Shown one piece after another: positions 37,381 through 46,653 of a DNA stretch of 64,000 bases. The notes under the pieces are model-generated. The model searched no databases, was not told the DNA's origin, and was given only the letters and a program-made list of their open reading frames with translations. A program made the translations under genes and the position numbers. Each line of letters begins with the position of its first letter. Positions within the stretch are counted from its first letter, which is position 1. Source of the DNA: Limisphaera sp. (GTDB lineage: Bacteria; Verrucomicrobiota; Verrucomicrobiia; Limisphaerales; Limisphaeraceae). The stretch spans positions 1 through 64,000 of the forward strand of contig JANWVC010000014.1 in assembly GCA_025057755.1 (NCBI GenBank), read 5' to 3'.

Positions 37381-39087
37381 CCCTCGGGGAAGCTGCCACC
37401 AGGGCGGCTTTTCATTTCGTGCGAACCAAGAGCGCAACCATTGCTGACGATCAGTGGGCGGTGTGAGCGGCTCAGTTTGAACGCGGTCCTCTCCATGTTC
37501 GACACTCCAACCATGCCATTCGCGGAATGCATGGTACGTCCAATCCCAACCCCACGCTTCAAACAACTCCACCAAATCCCGCAAGTAGCGACGAGCACTG
37601 CCGTCGGGCGCCCAACGAATCGCACTAAACTCCCCCACGTAAATGTGCACTCGGTACCGTTGCTGAAACTCCCGAACTGGGCGCAACGTTTCAGCCAGCC
37701 GTGTTGAATCCCACCATTCCCCATTGATCACCCCTGGATACCGGACGGGTGGGTCGTTGTCATACACACCCTGATGAGTAAACCGATGCGGCTCGTACAT
37801 GTGCACACTATAGACAACGTTGCTCAGCGGCAACGGCACCCAATCCACAAACTCTGCAGGTCCACCCCATTGGGCTGGTTCCACAATGAGGGTCCGATCC
37901 GGATCCACCGCTTGGATCGCCCGCGCCACTCGCTCCGCCAAGGCTGGCCAATCGTCACAGCCTTCCTCCACGAACTCTTCGACCGGTTCATTGACAAGAT
38001 CAAAACCCCAAATGACCTTCGAACCGCGATAGCGCTGCGCGATCTGTTGCCACGCTGAAATCAGCTTCGCCTGAGCCTGCGGATCCGAGAACAATCGGTC
38101 GTTGGAAGCGACGTAATGTCCCGCAATCGCTCGGCCCCCTGGCGGCGAATGCAGATCGACCACCACGTACAGACCATACCGTTCACACCAGGGCAGAGCA
38201 GCGTCGAGCTTCCGCAAAGCCTGCTCCAACCAGCTCTCATAAGACTCTAAAGGTGGGCGGTGGCCGGGGGCAGCCTGTTGCACCAACTGCCAACGCACCA
38301 GATTGGCTCCCCATTCCTGGCCCAGCACTCGCAGTCCCTCCGGATCAAGATCCGGACTTACCATCGCACCCCGGAGCCTTGCCAGCGGATGACCTCGAAA
38401 CGGTCTGTCCGACCGATTTGTAGGGGCCAACCGTGGCTCGGCTGCAACCACAAGACGCACATCGTCAAACCACACCCGCCCCGTAACGGATTCCAATCCC
38501 AGGACTAGCTGGATCGTCTTGGCGTCCGAGGGAATGCGCGTCGTAAACGCCGCCCGTTGCCAAGCAAATGTTCCTACCGGCATATCAGCCTGTGGCCACA
38601 TCCGTTGCCGTGGCGTTTCAATCGCCAGCATGAATTTGATTCCGTTCCACGGGCGTGGCCGCTCACTGACCTCCTCTGCTTGAACCCATGCCGTGGCGCG
38701 AACCAAGCAGCCCCGAGCCGCATCCACCGGCAGCGTGCGCGTAATCACTTTGGACCCAGGCGGCGAGTCTGACGACGCACAGTACACCTGCAAAGAGCCA
38801 CCGCCTCCACGACCTTCACCACGGACGAGCTTTCCCTGCCATTCTGGGTCTTGGAAGTCTTCTGGGCGATCAAATCCCGTCGCAAACCAGACTCGTTCAG
38901 GCCGCTGATTCGAGGGCAGCGATGACGCGGCCCCATCAAAAACGGCACTCGTGCCCAGCCAGCTTACTACCCAAGCAACGGCAACCATAGCCTGGCAGGA
39001 CGTGCCCTCAGGTCGGACCGTGCCGCGGGTGGTATGTGCCGTAGGGACGGACCCGGCGCGATCTACGCTTCCCGTTTGCAGCTTCAT
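37354..39087 (-). CDS. GH5-family glycoside hydrolase with N-terminal carbohydrate-binding region
   Basis: 577 residues from ATG 39087. A hydrophobic stretch at about 34-52 (from VAVAWVVSWLGTSAV) is the export signal, and an internal ATG at 38988 would give a shorter, conventional signal peptide. Residues about 65-225 form a CBM4/9-like beta-sandwich (FATGFDRPEDF...VTGRVWFDDVRLV). The catalytic barrel follows: YGLYVVVDLHSPPGG, WGFDLVNEP (acid/base Glu), VVYSVHMYEPHRFTHQG, IYVGEFSAIRW (nucleophile Glu) and W-D-W-T-Y-H. GH5 enzymes cleave beta-glucans, mannans or related chains; the exact substrate cannot be read from sequence. A mannanase-type role would pair well with the neighbouring GH27 enzyme. 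It is convergent with that gene. Confidence 0.88.
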   Translation of the reverse strand: MKLQTGSVDRAGSVPTAHTTRGTVRPEGTSCQAMVAVAWVVSWLGTSAVFDGAASSLPSNQRPERVWFATGFDRPEDFQDPEWQGKLVRGEGRGGGGSLQVYCASSDSPPGSKVITRTLPVDAARGCLVRATAWVQAEEVSERPRPWNGIKFMLAIETPRQRMWPQADMPVGTFAWQRAAFTTRIPSDAKTIQLVLGLESVTGRVWFDDVRLVVAAEPRLAPTNRSDRPFRGHPLARLRGAMVSPDLDPEGLRVLGQEWGANLVRWQLVQQAAPGHRPPLESYESWLEQALRKLDAALPWCERYGLYVVVDLHSPPGGRAIAGHYVASNDRLFSDPQAQAKLISAWQQIAQRYRGSKVIWGFDLVNEPVEEFVEEGCDDWPALAERVARAIQAVDPDRTLIVEPAQWGGPAEFVDWVPLPLSNVVYSVHMYEPHRFTHQGVYDNDPPVRYPGVINGEWWDSTRLAETLRPVREFQQRYRVHIYVGEFSAIRWAPDGSARRYLRDLVELFEAWGWDWTYHAFREWHGWSVEHGEDRVQTEPLTPPTDRQQWLRSWFARNEKPPWWQLPRGSGPEPRDP

Positions 39088-39794
39088 TGATTTCCGTAGG
39101 GCATTCCTGCAATCGAATTGAGCCCAGCCTAGCGTACCAGTTCTGGTTCCCTGCAAGGCCGAATTGGCGACCGCAGCCTGAGGCGCATCCAGCTTCAGCC
39201 GCGTCGTGCTGCTGTCCTCAGCTGCGTCCGTGCCACTTGGAATTGCTGATCCTTCGGCCTATGCGCAACTAAATGAAAGTATCCTCGCAAAAAACCACTG
39301 CATCCAGCGTCTCTTCACCTGCTGCCTGAATCCCGCGTCCGGTGCTGTCCCCTGCGATCGGTCCTTGCAACCAGCCTGAATTCGGCGCTGCTAGCTGCGT
39401 CAGCGCCAAACTTGCCTGACGAACGCAAGAAGGTTAGAACGCCCCAACAAGCATCACGGGTGCTCTCTGGGCGCTGTTGAGCGGTCCCACCTCAGTACCT
39501 TCCTCTTTGCGATTGCGCCAACACCAACGGGTCAAGCCGTACCTCTGATAGTAGACGTTCTCTTCACCAACCTTCCGAATATCCGCCTGACCAATCGAGT
39601 GCAACCGAAAGACGGTAACTCAGGCATGAACACAGGGAGCCCCACGTTTTTACAACAAGCCGAAAGCTCGGCAGCAGCCGTCTGCGAGTGAAACACGCCA
39701 GGGCTTTGTAAAAACCACCTCCTGAGCCGGATTGAAGAGGTCTTGTGCCTGACGCTCCGCTGGGGAAAGAAATCCAGCCCGTAGCAAAAGCGGC
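39088..39794. other. Gene-free stretch between GH5 and phosphoesterase genes
   Basis: About 700 bp with no credible gene on either strand. It contains the upstream region of the GH5 gene (minus strand) and the downstream region of the large phosphoesterase gene. An open frame at 39532-39798 (minus) uses a GTG start inside the neighbour's stop and shows no recognised motif. No terminator hairpin or repeat stands out. Confidence 0.45.
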
Positions 39795-42700
39795 TCACGG
39801 CTGAGCGGCGCCGCGCATCAGGTCCAAACGCACATACCGGTCCGCAGGCGGTGGATCGTGAAACAATCCGTGCAAGGTAGAAGCGAACAGTTGAGACACC
39901 GGATCGGTCTGGCCTTGTAGAAAGGTAAGGACAGCCTGACTGTATGGAGAGATCGGTCGGGTTCCCTCGTCGCCCTGGTAATGAGAGGTAAAGGCCTCCG
40001 TCATGGCTGGCGCTAAAAACTCGGCCGTGGCCCGCGGCAGATTATAAGGAGGCTGTGTCAACGTATTGACCACAATCCCCATCAAGCCGTTGGTGAGGAA
40101 ACGATGCGCGTACGTGGGAAAGGGCTCGCCCCCGAGGTCCCATGCGATGGTCTCGACATAGCGGGTCTCCACGCTCAAAACTCCATTGGTTGACAGCGTA
40201 ACCATGCGATATGGCGAGGGATACGTGACTAAAGAACCTGTCTGCACATCGAACAACGTACCGGCTGGATGCTCCACACGCGCGATATCTTGAGCATGAA
40301 AATGGCCTGTAAAAACAATCCGTAATCCGAAGCGCGCCCATTCGGCTTGCACGGTCTCGAAATTGTCCAAGACATAATCAGGAAACAGGCCCTTCTGACC
40401 CGGGAAGTGCTCCAAGACGTTATGGTGCACCATACCGATCACGAACTTACCTTGCGCCTGTGCCGCTGCCAGTTGATTAGTGATCCACTGCCAGCGGAGC
40501 GGATCGAAATAGCCACCAGTGTACGGGTAGCCGTTTGTATTGCGATCATAGCGAGCAGCATCCATGGAAAGAATCCACAACCCCGGAACCGGCTCGACCA
40601 CGTAGGACAATGAGTTTGGATCCCGTGCTACCGCCTGACCATAACCGTAATGATGATAAAGGGCCGCAAATTCACTCGGACTGACGCTAGGGACTGGCAT
40701 GGTGGCGGATCCGTCGAAGCGTAGGGCGTGCGGGTTGGCCACGTCGTGATTCCCGGGACAGACAAATACGGAAATCCCAGCGGTACGCAACCGCTGGAGC
40801 GCATTGGTCAACCCCTGATGGCTAACCCTTTCTCCATCCTTTGTGAGGTCTCCCGCGATGAGCACGATTTGCGGCGAGGCTTGCAAAATCCCGTCAATCG
40901 CCGCCTCCAAAATGGCTGGGCTCTCACGCAGCAATTTACGATCTCGGGCCAGATACGACTGAAATGCAGGCCCGTCATTGACCAACAAGCTGGGATCCAT
41001 GAAGTGGGGATCGCTCAGGATTGCCATCCGCACCGCCGGCACCACGGCACGCACGATGCGGTAATAGCGCATGTTGGATCCGCTGCGCAGGCGATCCACA
41101 AAGCGGAGATATCCCTGATCCGCCGCACTGACCCAGCCCAGCGTCTCCCAATCCACCAGATTCGTCGAAGCTTGAACTTGATAGGCGTAATTTGGCACGG
41201 CCGCAATTCGCAGTTCGACTTCCTGTGCCGTGATCCGAATATTCACGATCCGCGGCCAAGCCACCGTATCCGGGCGCAGCGCAAGGTTTTGGATTCTTTG
41301 ATCCAGATGTGCCGGCAGATCGGGCTGCGTGAATACCTGGATGTTGGTAAGATACGAGGCCAGCGCCCACTGTTCAGAGCCCGCTGTAAAAAAGCTGTTG
41401 CCGGATGCAGGAGCCAAGTCCAATCTTCCGGCGGCCAAGGTAAGCGGGTAGTAATTGTCTCCACCGTTTGCCAAAAAACCAAGAGTGACCATTCGGAAGG
41501 TGCGGTTCGGATCCCCCACCAATTCGCCGTTCTCGACCACCAGATCCAACGTTCCATCCGGCCGAGCAGCCACAAGTGTGCGGACACGGGATCCCGGCTG
41601 GTCAATGCCCACAATGGTGCCGCCACTGCGGCGATAGGTCATGCCAGGCCGGGCGGGGTCATAACTAAACCACAAGCCGCTCACCTGAGGGAATTGCCCC
41701 GGTGTCGCGCCGGGAGCCGTGGCGGCCACACTCCACTCTATGACATCCCGTAACTGCCGGGCGGTTAGCGTCAGCAGAGTTAGACCGTTATTGAACCGCA
41801 GGGCATTCTCGATATCCAACTGGGATATATCGCCCCACTGTTTGCCCACAGCCGGGTTGGGCAAGGGTGGTACCAAGGCGGCTCCGCCCCCCGCCCCTAG
41901 AAAGGCTCCGATTGAGTCGCGGATGCCGCCGCCGTTTTTCAGGGACAGGGACACAGTGGGATCCATTTGTTGTGCCCACCAGAGGTTCGCATCCGCTGTC
42001 AGGTTCCCAAGATTCGATTCCTCTGTGCGGACCACGCTGCGCAGCCCGTTCAAATAGACCGTGGTGCGGCCAAATCGGTGACCGTCTTTGGCGCGCAAGA
42101 TGGCGCCCACGTTGGTGACGATTTGCACCACTTGCGGATTGGGCGGCACATTGCCGGTTTCGAGCACGCCTTGGGGATCTGTGGCATACGCTCCACTGGC
42201 CGGGTTCACACCCGTGATGCGACCTGCCGGATCAAATTCGACAATCAGACGCCCTACGTATCGGTAGTTCGGCCCTGTATTGACCACCGCCACTGGTTCT
42301 CCCACCGCAGACGTGAACCAGACCGGGTAATTAGTCACCGCCACATCGCCAGCCCGCAGCCGATCGGTGGGTTTGGCAAAAATAGCATGGGAACCTCCGG
42401 CAACGATCACGTCCACATCTCGCAGGCGTGGCGCCAAGGCAAACTCCTGATGAAACTGCTGGAGATGGGCGAGGAGGATAATCTTGTTGACGCCCCGTGC
42501 CAACAACCGATCCACGGCAGCCTGCACGGCTTCGACCACATTGGTGTCCACGCCCACATTGCCGGGCGAAGAAATCGCCCGGAGGTCGGGCGTAGTGACG
42601 CCCACCAACCCGATTGGTTGACCAGCCACAGAGACGATGCATGAAGCAGTCACGCGATTGGTAAGCAGGCGCGCATCCTGACCTTCTGCGGCCGTCAGGC

Positions 42701-45119
42701 CGGCAAAGCTGCCGTCCAGGGCAAAATTCAAGTTGGCGCTCAAGTACGGAAAGCGCGTGCCCGGATACCCGACCGCCGGGTCGGCCAACAAGACGCTGCG
42801 CACATGGGCCGTGCCGGCATCAAATTCGTGATTGCCCAGTGCGGACGCTTGAAATCCCATGGCATTCAGCATGGCAATGTCTGCGCGAGCGCCGACCCCG
42901 TTGAATCCGGCCGCAGGGTCTGCCCCTGCACTGAAGAAAGGTCCGGGGATGTAATTGTCCCCTGAGGAAACAATCAAGGTCTGATCGGGATAAGCCGCTG
43001 CCAGGGCGGCAAGCACGGAGGAGAAGGCGGGCGCGTCTTCGAGAGCCCCCAACCCGGCCTCGAAATCGCTCGCATGCAGCAGTTGCAGAGTGAACAGCGG
43101 CGAAGAGGCATTTCGCACGACGCTAATCGGAACCGGCGCAGAGGTATGACTAAGTCCGTGGTTATCGACGGCGACAGCAGTAAAAACATGGGTTCCCAAA
43201 AGCGGTTGCCGGATCGACCAAACGAAGGGCCGGCTGGCATTCGTTCCTACGGGGCGACCGTTCTGATAGAAAACGACCCGTTCCACCCAACCATCTTCAT
43301 CGGACGCTTCGGCTTCCAACGAAAACTCGGCCGGTGCACTCCACACACTGCCCGAAGCCGGCTGAATCAAGCTGACTAGAGGAGGTTTGTTACTGGCAAC
43401 CAGACTGACCGTGTAGGGCTCCGATCCCGCCGTTGCACCTTCGTTATCCCGGACCCAAGCTTGCAAGGTAAACGTGCCCGGATTTGTAAGCGTCAGTGTC
43501 CACTCAAAGGGATACGTCAGGTCCACGGCATGCACGGTGGTTCCTTGACGAAGCTCAGCCTGTACAATCCGACCGTCCTGATCGTAAGCTTGAGCCACCA
43601 CGGTCAGGGTCACAGGCACCGCCAGCACTTGGTTGGTGGGACCGATCAATCGGACCGACGGCACCTGATTGGCGGGGGGCGGCGCACCATACGTGGGCAA
43701 TGTTACGCGATACGCAAAGGCCAAGGTGTCCATGGCCGGCTGGTTGGTCCCCACGGGCAGACCGTTGTGATAGACCACCGGCGCCTTGAAGTCGTTGTCA
43801 CTGAGCACCAGCAACAGGAAATCATGGGGAGCCGTCGGATCGTTGAGTGGAATCAGGGTCAGCGCTTCCAGCTTTTCAGGAATGGTGTTGGTATTATGCG
43901 GCGTGCTGGCATTGAGACCGAACTTAGCCAGCGACACCGGATCCAATAAATCCACGAAATCCACGCGCTGCATGGGTCGCACATCGGGCGGAAGGCCGGA
44001 GGCTGGCAAGGACTTTTGACCGGGCGCATCACGTTCGAGGTCATACGCAGTATGAAGAATATTGCTCGCGCCGGTCACACTGGCTAACACCACACGTTTG
44101 TAAGTCGGCGCCAAGTTTGTATCCGCAATGCCTTGACCGATCTGATCACGTTCGAGCACCAGCAATTCCGTCCGATTCAACGCTACAATTTCACTGACTG
44201 GCGTATGACGATTCGTCGCTGCGCTGCCTCGGAGGGTCAGTTCATAAACATACTGCGCCAAGGGCTGCCCGTAGGTGGGCGAGCTTTCATCCGCGTCGAA
44301 GACCAACAGTCGCGTGTTGCGGCCCGACGTCCCACCCCCCGCATCCTGCATGGTCGGGCTTTGAAGCATGGCGAAGAGGCGTTTGCCGTCCGGAGACAGA
44401 CTCAGCCCCTCAAGACCCCGGTTGTTCCGGCGTCCTGAATCAGGTGCGGTAGCGCCGGTGAAGGAGTTGGTTCGCGGATATGCCGGACCTTTTTTGGGCA
44501 ACAGCGAGGCCGGGATCTCAAACGTCATCTCCAGTTCTCCAGCAGCCGAAAATCGGTAAATAAACGGCCCATATTCGTCACTGATGTAGAAGCGACCGTC
44601 CGCCAGCCGTACCAGGCCCTCTGGATCCAGACTGCGGCGCCCTCCCCCAAGACTCAGTCGTGAGGACTGCGGATGCGTGGTGATCGATGCATCGTCGGCA
44701 TCAAATCCGGTGAAAAAGTTGGTTCCGTCATACGAGAGTAACAACGTTTGGGTATTCACCAAGCTGATCTGGGTCTGCGGGGCAGGGCCGACACCTGTAA
44801 ATGGAGTGACCGTGCAGTGAAAAACCTGGATGCGTGGAAGATAGTTTTGGGTGCCGTCGCCAAAGCCACGGTCGGGGAGCGCATACAAGACCCCAGAGTA
44901 ACTATCGCCGTTGCGGCTCCAGGTGCGAACATCAAAAAATGCAGCCGAGCCAAATCCTCCGAGGGTATCCAGCGCTGGGCCTCGTGCGTCAAAGGCGTCG
45001 GCTGGAACACGCCCCACAGCGACCAAGCCGTGGTTGGTCCATCCGCCAAGCTGCGCGGCAACCGGGAACGTTGTTATCCACCAACCGGCTAGATACATTG
45101 TCCATCGCAGGATTTTCAT
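39795..45119 (-). CDS. Exported triple phosphoesterase: phytase-like esterase, 5'-nucleotidase, metallophosphoesterase
   Basis: 1774 residues from ATG 45119 (MKILRWTMYLAGWW..., signal ending VAAQ); an ATG at 45182 adds 21 residues. Order: a phytase-like esterase domain (about 45-470: ALDTLGGFGSAAF, SLDPEGLVRLADGRFYISDEYGP); two Ig-like domains (about 490-670); a UshA-type 5'-nucleotidase (about 674-1300: LHASDFEAG, SSGDNY, ALGNHEFDAG, VIVAGGSHA, then the substrate domain with NGGGIRDS); and a strand module YQVQASTNLVDW...YYRIVR (about 1305-1355). Last is a calcineurin-like phosphoesterase (about 1365-1640: LSDPHF, AGDLTKDGE, PGNHDVAN, MVHHN, TGHFHAQD). In the nucleotidase the first metal motif is DxE, not DxH. 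It is predicted to release phosphate from nucleotides and other esters outside the cell. The gene stands alone. Confidence 0.9.
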   Translation of the reverse strand: MKILRWTMYLAGWWITTFPVAAQLGGWTNHGLVAVGRVPADAFDARGPALDTLGGFGSAAFFDVRTWSRNGDSYSGVLYALPDRGFGDGTQNYLPRIQVFHCTVTPFTGVGPAPQTQISLVNTQTLLLSYDGTNFFTGFDADDASITTHPQSSRLSLGGGRRSLDPEGLVRLADGRFYISDEYGPFIYRFSAAGELEMTFEIPASLLPKKGPAYPRTNSFTGATAPDSGRRNNRGLEGLSLSPDGKRLFAMLQSPTMQDAGGGTSGRNTRLLVFDADESSPTYGQPLAQYVYELTLRGSAATNRHTPVSEIVALNRTELLVLERDQIGQGIADTNLAPTYKRVVLASVTGASNILHTAYDLERDAPGQKSLPASGLPPDVRPMQRVDFVDLLDPVSLAKFGLNASTPHNTNTIPEKLEALTLIPLNDPTAPHDFLLLVLSDNDFKAPVVYHNGLPVGTNQPAMDTLAFAYRVTLPTYGAPPPANQVPSVRLIGPTNQVLAVPVTLTVVAQAYDQDGRIVQAELRQGTTVHAVDLTYPFEWTLTLTNPGTFTLQAWVRDNEGATAGSEPYTVSLVASNKPPLVSLIQPASGSVWSAPAEFSLEAEASDEDGWVERVVFYQNGRPVGTNASRPFVWSIRQPLLGTHVFTAVAVDNHGLSHTSAPVPISVVRNASSPLFTLQLLHASDFEAGLGALEDAPAFSSVLAALAAAYPDQTLIVSSGDNYIPGPFFSAGADPAAGFNGVGARADIAMLNAMGFQASALGNHEFDAGTAHVRSVLLADPAVGYPGTRFPYLSANLNFALDGSFAGLTAAEGQDARLLTNRVTASCIVSVAGQPIGLVGVTTPDLRAISSPGNVGVDTNVVEAVQAAVDRLLARGVNKIILLAHLQQFHQEFALAPRLRDVDVIVAGGSHAIFAKPTDRLRAGDVAVTNYPVWFTSAVGEPVAVVNTGPNYRYVGRLIVEFDPAGRITGVNPASGAYATDPQGVLETGNVPPNPQVVQIVTNVGAILRAKDGHRFGRTTVYLNGLRSVVRTEESNLGNLTADANLWWAQQMDPTVSLSLKNGGGIRDSIGAFLGAGGGAALVPPLPNPAVGKQWGDISQLDIENALRFNNGLTLLTLTARQLRDVIEWSVAATAPGATPGQFPQVSGLWFSYDPARPGMTYRRSGGTIVGIDQPGSRVRTLVAARPDGTLDLVVENGELVGDPNRTFRMVTLGFLANGGDNYYPLTLAAGRLDLAPASGNSFFTAGSEQWALASYLTNIQVFTQPDLPAHLDQRIQNLALRPDTVAWPRIVNIRITAQEVELRIAAVPNYAYQVQASTNLVDWETLGWVSAADQGYLRFVDRLRSGSNMRYYRIVRAVVPAVRMAILSDPHFMDPSLLVNDGPAFQSYLARDRKLLRESPAILEAAIDGILQASPQIVLIAGDLTKDGERVSHQGLTNALQRLRTAGISVFVCPGNHDVANPHALRFDGSATMPVPSVSPSEFAALYHHYGYGQAVARDPNSLSYVVEPVPGLWILSMDAARYDRNTNGYPYTGGYFDPLRWQWITNQLAAAQAQGKFVIGMVHHNVLEHFPGQKGLFPDYVLDNFETVQAEWARFGLRIVFTGHFHAQDIARVEHPAGTLFDVQTGSLVTYPSPYRMVTLSTNGVLSVETRYVETIAWDLGGEPFPTYAHRFLTNGLMGIVVNTLTQPPYNLPRATAEFLAPAMTEAFTSHYQGDEGTRPISPYSQAVLTFLQGQTDPVSQLFASTLHGLFHDPPPADRYVRLDLMRGAAQP

Positions 45120-45876
45120 ACGCCGCTTGTACCCGGAAATCAGTGTTAACCTTCCGCGTTTGTAACCGCCTGTAGTGTCCATCGCTCCGATGACAACCGG
45201 GGCTCAGTTCGGTTACGAGTTTGTGATTCCCGCAGCGGCTTGAGGCGGGCAGCCTTCATTCGAAGGGTTCGTGGGCAGATGCCTTTCACCTGCGGTTTCC
45301 TGCCTGAAGAAAGGTTTTATGTGTTCCCAGCAAGGAGCGGTCTCTAACCAGTTGGTCTTCATCGGTGAATGGTTTCGCCTCGGACTTGTTGGAGGAAGGT
45401 CGGTATGCGTGGTTACCCACTCCACAAAAGGTCCTGCAAGCGAATTGGGACGATTCGGTCACTTCGTGATGGAGGAAACTGAGGAGTCGGCATTGCCGAG
45501 CATGTCCGCAGAAGGTAGCGTGGAAAGGGCGTGGTGCACCCGTGGCGCCTGCACGGTTGAAAGGCACCAATCGTCGGGAATCCAGGACCGGGATAGATGA
45601 ATACGTCAGTAACCGGCAGGGCTTCCAGAAAGTGGCAAAAGAGGCGTTTGGGCTTATGGCGGGGACGCAAAAAAGTGAAAATGAGCAGGAGCCAACCATG
45701 GCCAAAAGCAGGGCTTTCATTGTTCCCAGTTGCAAATAATCCGCGCGTGGCGTGGGGGTTAATTCCCCTGTCGGCACCGGCGTCTCCGCAATGTAGGCAA
45801 GCGACTCATGCATGTGTCAGGCCACGATTCGGCGCCGAGCATCGGGTCATCCCGATGCAGCGGGATTTTATGCCTT
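45120..45876. other. Divergent intergenic region, phosphoesterase / regulator
   Basis: About 750 bp upstream of both the phosphoesterase and the Crp/Fnr-type gene. It holds a perfect hairpin just before the regulator start (listed separately). An open frame on the minus strand (45286-45813) contains a signal-peptide-like start, MKALLLAMVGSCSFSLF, at 45720, but what follows looks non-coding. No known structured RNA was recognised. Confidence 0.4.
45839..45858. promoter_or_regulatory. Perfect inverted repeat upstream of the Crp/Fnr-type gene
   Basis: gcatcggg (45839-45846), a tcat loop and cccgatgc (45851-45858) form a perfect 8 bp stem ending 18 bp before the ATG at 45877. It could be an operator or a leader hairpin that affects ribosome access. 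It does not resemble the usual TTGAT-N4-ATCAA Fnr box. Confidence 0.45.
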
Positions 45877-46653
45877 ATGCGACAAACTTTTGAGGAACTC
45901 AAACGCACAGCCCTTCTGGCCGCGCTGCGCAAGACCCGCCTGTTCGGGGGTTTGCCGCCAGAAGATGTGGCCTCAGTTGTTTCCATCACTGAGGTGAGAC
46001 CGCTGAAAAAAGGGGAGTATTTGTTTCGTCAGGGTGAACCGGCGAGAGGTTTCTACGTGGTTCAACGGGGTGCTGTGTGCGTGTCACGTAGCGCGCCCGT
46101 GGGCAGGGAACACGTGATTCGCGTCTTTCGGGCTGGCGAGAGTTTCGCCGAGGCTGCGTTAATGTCCCCCGGAGGCTATCCTGCCGATGCCCGTGCGGTA
46201 GAACCCTCTCAGGTGTTGCTGGTGAAAAAAGAAGGTTTTCTAGCGCTTTTGCGCAGCCATCCGGAACTCGGTTTGCGCATGCTGGCTTCGATGAGTCTGC
46301 ATTTGCGCACGTTGGTGGAGCAATTGGAGGACTTGACCACGAAGGATGTGGAGACCCGGCTGGTTCACTGGCTGCTCAAACGCTGCCCGACGGATCATGA
46401 CGGTCCCGTAATGATCCAGCTCGATGTGACCAAACGAGTGCTGGCTTCCGAGCTAGGCACCGTAAGCGAGACGTTGTCGCGGATGTTCGGACGGTTCCGG
46501 CAAGCGGCTCTGGCCAAGGTTCAAGGCCGTACCATTATTATCCCTTCACCCTGCAAGCTTCGGGAGTTTTTGAAGGAACGGCTGGGCGAATCAACCTTTG
46601 CGGCTTCCGCGGGTGGATCCTCGCTGCGAAACCTGCCTCCCTGCGCGGGTTGA
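45877..46653 (+). CDS. Crp/Fnr-family transcription regulator
   Basis: 258 residues from ATG 45877 (MRQTFEELK); an upstream ATG at 45808 would run through the hairpin. The cyclic-nucleotide-binding-type sensor domain occupies about 18-140 (LFGGLPPEDVASVV, KGEYLFRQGEPARGFYVVQRGAVCV, GESFAEAAL). A dimerisation helix and winged helix follow, with recognition segment LASELGTVSETLSRMFGRF (about 190-208). The N-terminal Cys cluster of Fnr is missing and the cAMP-contact Arg-Ser of Crp is not conserved, so a Dnr-like redox/NO-type or unknown signal is more likely. Its 3' end overlaps the convergent copper-ATPase gene by 116 bp, so the protein's last 38 residues are encoded opposite the ATPase tail. 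Confidence 0.92.
   Translation: MRQTFEELKRTALLAALRKTRLFGGLPPEDVASVVSITEVRPLKKGEYLFRQGEPARGFYVVQRGAVCVSRSAPVGREHVIRVFRAGESFAEAALMSPGGYPADARAVEPSQVLLVKKEGFLALLRSHPELGLRMLASMSLHLRTLVEQLEDLTTKDVETRLVHWLLKRCPTDHDGPVMIQLDVTKRVLASELGTVSETLSRMFGRFRQAALAKVQGRTIIIPSPCKLREFLKERLGESTFAASAGGSSLRNLPPCAG

Noticed and set aside
39532-39798. 88-codon minus-strand frame after the phosphoesterase gene
   Set aside because: It starts with GTG inside the preceding stop region and has no motif; a remnant of a mobile gene was considered but nothing supports it.
45460-45560. GAGGAAA-containing segment considered as RNase P RNA or another structured RNA
   Set aside because: The conserved GAGGAAAGTCCGGGC core and the other signature boxes are missing.
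45286-45813. 175-codon minus-strand open frame with an internal start giving a signal-peptide-like segment
   Set aside because: After the hydrophobic start the sequence has random composition (many Arg, Cys, Pro) and no motif, and it overlaps the leader of the regulator gene. A short secreted peptide with a frameshift cannot be excluded.
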